Shown here: positions 59,100 through 64,000 of the stretch, piece by piece
Numbering within the stretch: the stretch's first letter is position 1
Layout of the letters: every line of letters begins with the position of its first letter
Source of the DNA: Arenicellales bacterium
GTDB lineage: Bacteria; Pseudomonadota; Gammaproteobacteria; BMS3Bbin11
DNA: 64,000 bases
Reading direction: 5' to 3'
Assembly: GCA_029287915.1 (NCBI GenBank)
Contig: JARFQE010000030.1
Location: forward strand, 32,441 to 96,440
Program-made: the position numbers and the translations under genes
The notes under the pieces: generated by a model
Told to the model about the DNA's origin: nothing
The model's database searches: none
The model's input: only the letters and a program-made list of their open reading frames with translations

Positions 59100-60641
59100 A
59101 TGCAGCTTAATCCATCAGAAATCTCAGAGCTGATCAAGAAGAGACTGGAAAATTTTGATAGCAAAGTCGAAGCACGTAACGAAGGGACGATTGTCAGTGT
59201 TACGGACGGTATTGTCAGGGTACACGGGCTGAGCGATGTAATGCTTGGTGAGATGCTTGAATTTCCAGGCGATGTATATGGACTGGCAATGAACCTGGAA
59301 AGGGATTCTGTTGGTGCGGTCATCATGGGTGCCTATGAGCATTTGAAAGAAGGTGACAGTGTCAAGTGTACTAGCCGTATCCTTGAAGTTCCTGTCGGCG
59401 AGGCGTTGGTTGGTCGTGTCGTGGATGCACTCGGTAATCCGATCGACGGTAAAGGCGAGATCAAGGCAGAAGCTTTTGAACCGCTGGAAAAAGTGGCACC
59501 GGGTGTTATTTCACGACAGTCTGTCGACCAGCCTGTTCAAACAGGGCTTAAATCTGTTGATTCCATGGTGCCAATTGGACGTGGTCAGCGTGAATTGATC
59601 ATCGGTGATCGCCAGACAGGTAAAACAGCTGTTGCGATTGATGCCATTATCAACCAGAAAGGCACCGGTGTGACCTGTATCTATGTTGCCGTTGGACAAA
59701 AAGCGTCATCGGTCGCCAACGTTGTGCGCAAGCTGGAAGAGTTCGGTGCCATGGAGCATACAATCATCGTTGCTGCAGGCGCTTCAGAATCTGCTGCAAT
59801 GCAGTTCCTCGCTCCTTATGCAGGCTGCACCATGGGTGAATACTACCGTGATAAGGGTGAAGATGCACTTATAGTCTATGATGACCTTACAAAACAGGCA
59901 TGGGCTTATCGCCAGGTATCACTGCTGTTACGCCGCCCGCCTGGACGGGAAGCCTATCCTGGTGATGTTTTCTATCTACACTCGCGTCTGCTGGAAAGAG
60001 CAGCACGTTTGAACGCTGATTACGTAGAGCAAATAACCGATGGTAAGGTCAAAGGTAAGACCGGGTCGTTAACCGCACTGCCGATTATTGAAACGCAGGC
60101 AGGTGACGTATCAGCATTCGTACCAACTAACGTAATTTCTATTACTGACGGACAGATCTTTCTTGAAACAGACCTGTTCAATGCCGGTATCAGACCTGCT
60201 ATTAATGCCGGCCTTTCCGTTTCTCGCGTGGGCGGCGCTGCGCAGCAGAAGATCATCAAGAAACTCGGTGGTGGTGTTCGTCTTGCACTTGCCCAGTACC
60301 GCGAACTGGCAGCATTTGCCCAGTTTGCTTCTGATCTTGATGAGGCGACACAGAACCAGATTAAGCTTGGTCAGCGAATTACCGAACTGATGAAACAGCC
60401 GCAGTACTCCCCGTTGTCGGTTGCTCATTTAGCAATATCGCTATTTGCTGCTAATGAAGGTTACCTGGATGATATCGAACCGGCCAAAGTCCGCGATTTC
60501 GAAGATGCATTGCACGCCTATATGGAGAGCAACCAGACTGACCTGATGGCGACGATAAATGAAACCGGTGACTATAATGATGATATCGAAAGTCGTATGC
60601 GTGCGGCACTAGATGACTTCAAGGCAAATCACACCTGGTAA
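59100..60641 (+). CDS. atpA: ATP synthase F1 subunit alpha
   Basis: 513 residues, full length. The non-catalytic nucleotide-binding subunit, with P-loop [13 protein letters not shown], the [43 protein letters not shown] region and the arginine-finger [10 protein letters not shown]. It is followed by atpG after 6 bases. Confidence 0.99.
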   Translation: MQLNPSEISELIKKRLENFDSKVEARNEGTIVSVTDGIVRVHGLSDVMLGEMLEFPGDVYGLAMNLERDSVGAVIMGAYEHLKEGDSVKCTSRILEVPVGEALVGRVVDALGNPIDGKGEIKAEAFEPLEKVAPGVISRQSVDQPVQTGLKSVDSMVPIGRGQRELIIGDRQTGKTAVAIDAIINQKGTGVTCIYVAVGQKASSVANVVRKLEEFGAMEHTIIVAAGASESAAMQFLAPYAGCTMGEYYRDKGEDALIVYDDLTKQAWAYRQVSLLLRRPPGREAYPGDVFYLHSRLLERAARLNADYVEQITDGKVKGKTGSLTALPIIETQAGDVSAFVPTNVISITDGQIFLETDLFNAGIRPAINAGLSVSRVGGAAQQKIIKKLGGGVRLALAQYRELAAFAQFASDLDEATQNQIKLGQRITELMKQPQYSPLSVAHLAISLFAANEGYLDDIEPAKVRDFEDALHAYMESNQTDLMATINETGDYNDDIESRMRAALDDFKANHTW

Positions 60642-60647
60642 TCTGTA

Positions 60648-61517
60648 ATGGCCGTCGGAAAGCAAATCAGAACGCAGATCAAGAGTCTGCAAAGCACGCA
60701 GAAAATAACACGTGCGATGGAGATGGTTGCGGCAAGTAAAATGCGCAAGGCACAGGACAGGATGCTAGCAGCAAGGCCTTATGCAGAGAAAATCAGAAAT
60801 GTTACCGGACACCTGCGCTATGCGCATCCCGAGTATCGCCATCCGTTTCTTGTCACGCGCGAAGAAGTGAAACGCATTGGCTATATTGTTATCTCCACTG
60901 ACCGTGGCCTGTGTGGCGGCCTTAATACCAACTTGCTCAAGAAAGCCATATCAGAAATGAAGGAATGGCATGACAAGGGTATAGAAGTTCAATTTTGCTC
61001 GATTGGCAGCAAGGGTCAGGGATTCATGAAGCGCTTTGGTTTTAATATGGTCTCCAGCGCAACACACCTCGGTGATGAGCCCCAGATCAACCAGTTGATC
61101 GGTGTCGTCAAGGTTATGCTTGATGCCTATATAAATGGTGAACTGGATCGTCTTGTTCTGGTCTATAACAAATTCGTTAACACCATGACACAGACACCAA
61201 CAACTGTTCAGCTGTTGCCATTGATGGCAGATGAATCCACAGAAGATTTTGAACACCACTGGGACTATATTTATGAACCTGAAGCACAACCAGTGCTTGA
61301 TGCGTTGCTGACCAGGTTCATCGAAACCCAGGTCTACCAGGGTGTGGTAGAGAATATTGCCTGTGAACAGTCAGCAAGGATGGTTGCCATGAAGGCTGCT
61401 TCTGATAATGCTGGAGATATGATTGATGATCTGCAACTTGTATATAACAAGGCACGTCAGGCCGCAATCACACAGGAGCTGTCTGAAATTGTAGGTGGTG
61501 CAGCCGCACTCGACTAG
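60648..61517 (+). CDS. atpG: ATP synthase F1 subunit gamma
   Basis: 289 residues. The N-terminal and C-terminal helices that form the rotor shaft are evident: [26 protein letters not shown] at one end and [30 protein letters not shown] at the other, with [11 protein letters not shown] in the Rossmann-like globular part. 74 bases separate it from atpD. Confidence 0.98.
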   Translation: MAVGKQIRTQIKSLQSTQKITRAMEMVAASKMRKAQDRMLAARPYAEKIRNVTGHLRYAHPEYRHPFLVTREEVKRIGYIVISTDRGLCGGLNTNLLKKAISEMKEWHDKGIEVQFCSIGSKGQGFMKRFGFNMVSSATHLGDEPQINQLIGVVKVMLDAYINGELDRLVLVYNKFVNTMTQTPTTVQLLPLMADESTEDFEHHWDYIYEPEAQPVLDALLTRFIETQVYQGVVENIACEQSARMVAMKAASDNAGDMIDDLQLVYNKARQAAITQELSEIVGGAAALD

Positions 61518-61591
61518 GCAGCATGGAATAGTAGTTACATAGAAATTTTATTTTTTGACAAGTTAATAGTGAAATCCTGAGGAACCAATAA

Positions 61592-62968
<1,377 letters not shown>

Positions 62969-62992
62969 TCGAGCTAATAGAGAGAACGGGCT

Positions 62993-63415
62993 ATGGCCAT
63001 GACAATGCACTTGAATATCGTTAGCGCAGAAGAGGAAATTTTTTCTGATACGGTAGAAGTTGTATTTGTGCCCCTGGTCAGCGGTGAGGTGGGTATTTAT
63101 CCACGCCACACACCATTGATAGGCGAGATCAAACCTGGTGAGATCATTGTACGTTCACATGAAGGTGAAAATGAACAGAGCTTTTATGTTTCCGGCGGAA
63201 TCCTGGAAGTCCAGCCACACGTAGTGACAGTTCTCAGTGACACAGCTATCCGTGCTAAAGATCTTGATGAGTCCGTCGCACTTGAGGCCAAACGACAGGC
63301 CGAAGAAGCGATGAAAGATCAGAAAGCAGATATGGATTTTGCACGTGCACAGGCTGAACTTGCCGAGGCTGTCGCACAGCTCAACATGATTCGCAAGCTA
63401 CGCGAGCATAAATAA
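62993..63415 (+). CDS. atpC: ATP synthase F1 subunit epsilon
   Basis: 140 residues. N-terminal beta-sandwich (MHLNIVSAEEEIFSDTVEVVFVP, GEVGIYPRHTPLI, FYVSGGILEVQPHVVTVLSDTAIRA) and a two-helix C-terminal arm. It couples rotation to catalysis and can inhibit ATP hydrolysis. It is the last gene of the atp operon. The ATG at 62993 gives a MAMTM start; either of the next two ATGs is also possible. Confidence 0.98.
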   Translation: MAMTMHLNIVSAEEEIFSDTVEVVFVPLVSGEVGIYPRHTPLIGEIKPGEIIVRSHEGENEQSFYVSGGILEVQPHVVTVLSDTAIRAKDLDESVALEAKRQAEEAMKDQKADMDFARAQAELAEAVAQLNMIRKLREHK

Positions 63416-63952
63416 ACCACTAGCAAATACAATGGCTGGCAAAGCCGAGCATCGCATCGTAGTTGCCGTCAACTAATCATCCTCATGCAGGCCAAACTGT
63501 CAGTTTTATTTTGACAATTATATCGATCAGGCCTGCTACTACAGAACAAATGAGACGAGGTGTTCCTGCCCGGAACCCTTCCATGCCAATGTCTCAGTAG
63601 CGTTTTCTCTATCCTTCTGGACGAGGATCAATACGTTCTTTTTTATTTGCTAATTAATAATTAAGTTAGGTTCTTTGCACTCTAGTACGTGTTCACATAC
63701 TGCCAGCACATTCGAATATCGCAGGAAACCCACAAGTCGAGTATTTCGAGTGTCTTTTCTTTTGGTTACTTTTTTCATTGGACAAGCATGAAAAAGTCAC
63801 TCACCCATGAAGGGTGAAACTATTGGTCATGTGTCCAGGACAAGAATAAAAAAAACCGACCCATGAAGACTGGCGCCCTGCTAACAGGAACATAGCATCA
63901 ATTTGAGCTATAGTTAACTGCATCAATCAAACCCTAACGAAGAGTTTATATT
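63416..63952 (+). other. structured intergenic spacer between atpC and glmU
   Basis: 537 bases with no gene but several inverted repeats. GCAGGCC (63487-63493) pairs with GGCCTGC (63530-63536). TGAGAC (63551-63556) pairs with GTCTCA (63591-63596), enclosing GTTCC-N5-GGAAC. ACTTTTTTCAT (63768-63778) pairs with ATGAAAAAGT (63788-63797) around TGGACAAGC, followed at once by TCACCC-N5-GGGTGA (63801-63817). One or more may end the atp transcript, although none has a classic T-run. Confidence 0.45.
63768..63817. repeat. paired hairpins with a GGACAAGC loop
   Basis: The block GGTTACTTTTTTCATTGGACAAGCATGAAAAAGTCACTC resembles, from memory, a hairpin repeat found scattered between genes in many gammaproteobacteria (GGTTACTTTCTTTTGGACAAGC-type). 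It is followed by a second small hairpin TCACCC-ATGAA-GGGTGA. I see only one copy in this window. Confidence 0.45.
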
Positions 63953-64000
63953 ATGCTTGAAGTCATCATCCTTGCTGCCGGTAAAGGCACTCGTATGGTA
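63953..64000 (+). CDS. glmU: bifunctional UDP-GlcNAc pyrophosphorylase / GlcN-1-P acetyltransferase, N-terminal start
   Basis: The first 16 codons before the window ends read MLEVIILAAGKGTRMV, the nucleotide-binding start of GlmU, which makes UDP-N-acetylglucosamine for cell wall and lipopolysaccharide. The position downstream of atpC is the usual one. AAGAG lies about 10 bases before the ATG. Only the first loop is visible, so other LAAGxGTRM nucleotidyltransferases cannot be formally excluded. Confidence 0.85.
   Translation, partial: MLEVIILAAGKGTRMV

Overview
The window reads as chromosome from a free-living gammaproteobacterium. The evidence is a set of lineage-typical neighbourhoods: aroQ-accB-accC-prmA-(zinc ribbon/DUF3426)-dusB-fis-purH, cutA-dsbD-tlpA, glyQS with gmhB and plsC, pdxA-rsmA, and mnmG-rsmG-parA-parB-atpIBEFHAGDC-glmU, the last being the classic near-origin block. 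Lipid A acyltransferases, the heptose phosphatase GmhB and UbiA fit a Gram-negative ubiquinone user. I cannot name the genus from the sequence alone, and no 16S, tRNA or other RNA gene was recognised.

Layout. 1-11 kb is a loosely packed accessory stretch: the tail of a YCII-like protein, an alpha/beta hydrolase, a small lipoprotein with a duplicated helical motif, a GAF-GGDEF diguanylate cyclase, a decayed PsiE remnant, an MBL-fold lipoprotein, a protein fusing two CDGSH iron-sulfur motifs to a glutamate synthase-like FMN domain, three DUF-type membrane or secreted proteins and a c-type cytochrome. 11-16.4 kb holds a HerA-like ATPase, the groES-groEL operon with a perfect CIRCE operator and a strong terminator, fxsA and a hydrolase. 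16.4-33.9 kb is a long + strand housekeeping run: thiol-disulfide exchange (CutA, a DsbD with two alpha domains, a TlpA-like thioredoxin), AroQ, acetyl-CoA carboxylase AccBC, PrmA, the DUF3426 protein, DusB-Fis, PurH, MtgA, GlyQS, a MazG-like enzyme, GmhB and PlsC.

34-45.6 kb mixes a divergent shikimate kinase homologue, rsmA-pdxA, a second double-CDGSH protein, the FetAB-type transporter, AroE, an orphan ParA-type ATPase, UbiA, RecG, a class II aldolase and two tandem LpxL-family acyltransferases. 45.6-52 kb is the second accessory stretch: a clearly broken CDF cation-efflux pseudogene, two uncharacterised exported proteins, then a signalling cassette of CHASE2-Ser/Thr kinase, PP2C phosphatase and FHA protein. 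The intergenic DNA in front of that cassette carries a perfect 18-bp palindrome, an FNR-like half-matched box and a hairpin abutting the Shine-Dalgarno sequence. 52-63.4 kb is mnmG-rsmG-parAB followed by a complete F1Fo ATP synthase operon with a good sigma70 promoter. The last 0.5 kb is a structured, repeat-rich spacer before the first 16 codons of glmU.

How the parts connect. Most of the window is core metabolism and cell maintenance. The most distinctive items are the CDGSH-glutamate synthase fusion with a stand-alone CDGSH paralogue elsewhere in the window, the kinase/phosphatase/FHA module with its palindrome-rich control region, the DsbD with a duplicated periplasmic donor domain, and several gene remnants that show ongoing gene decay. 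I see no CRISPR array, insertion sequence, prophage or integrase.
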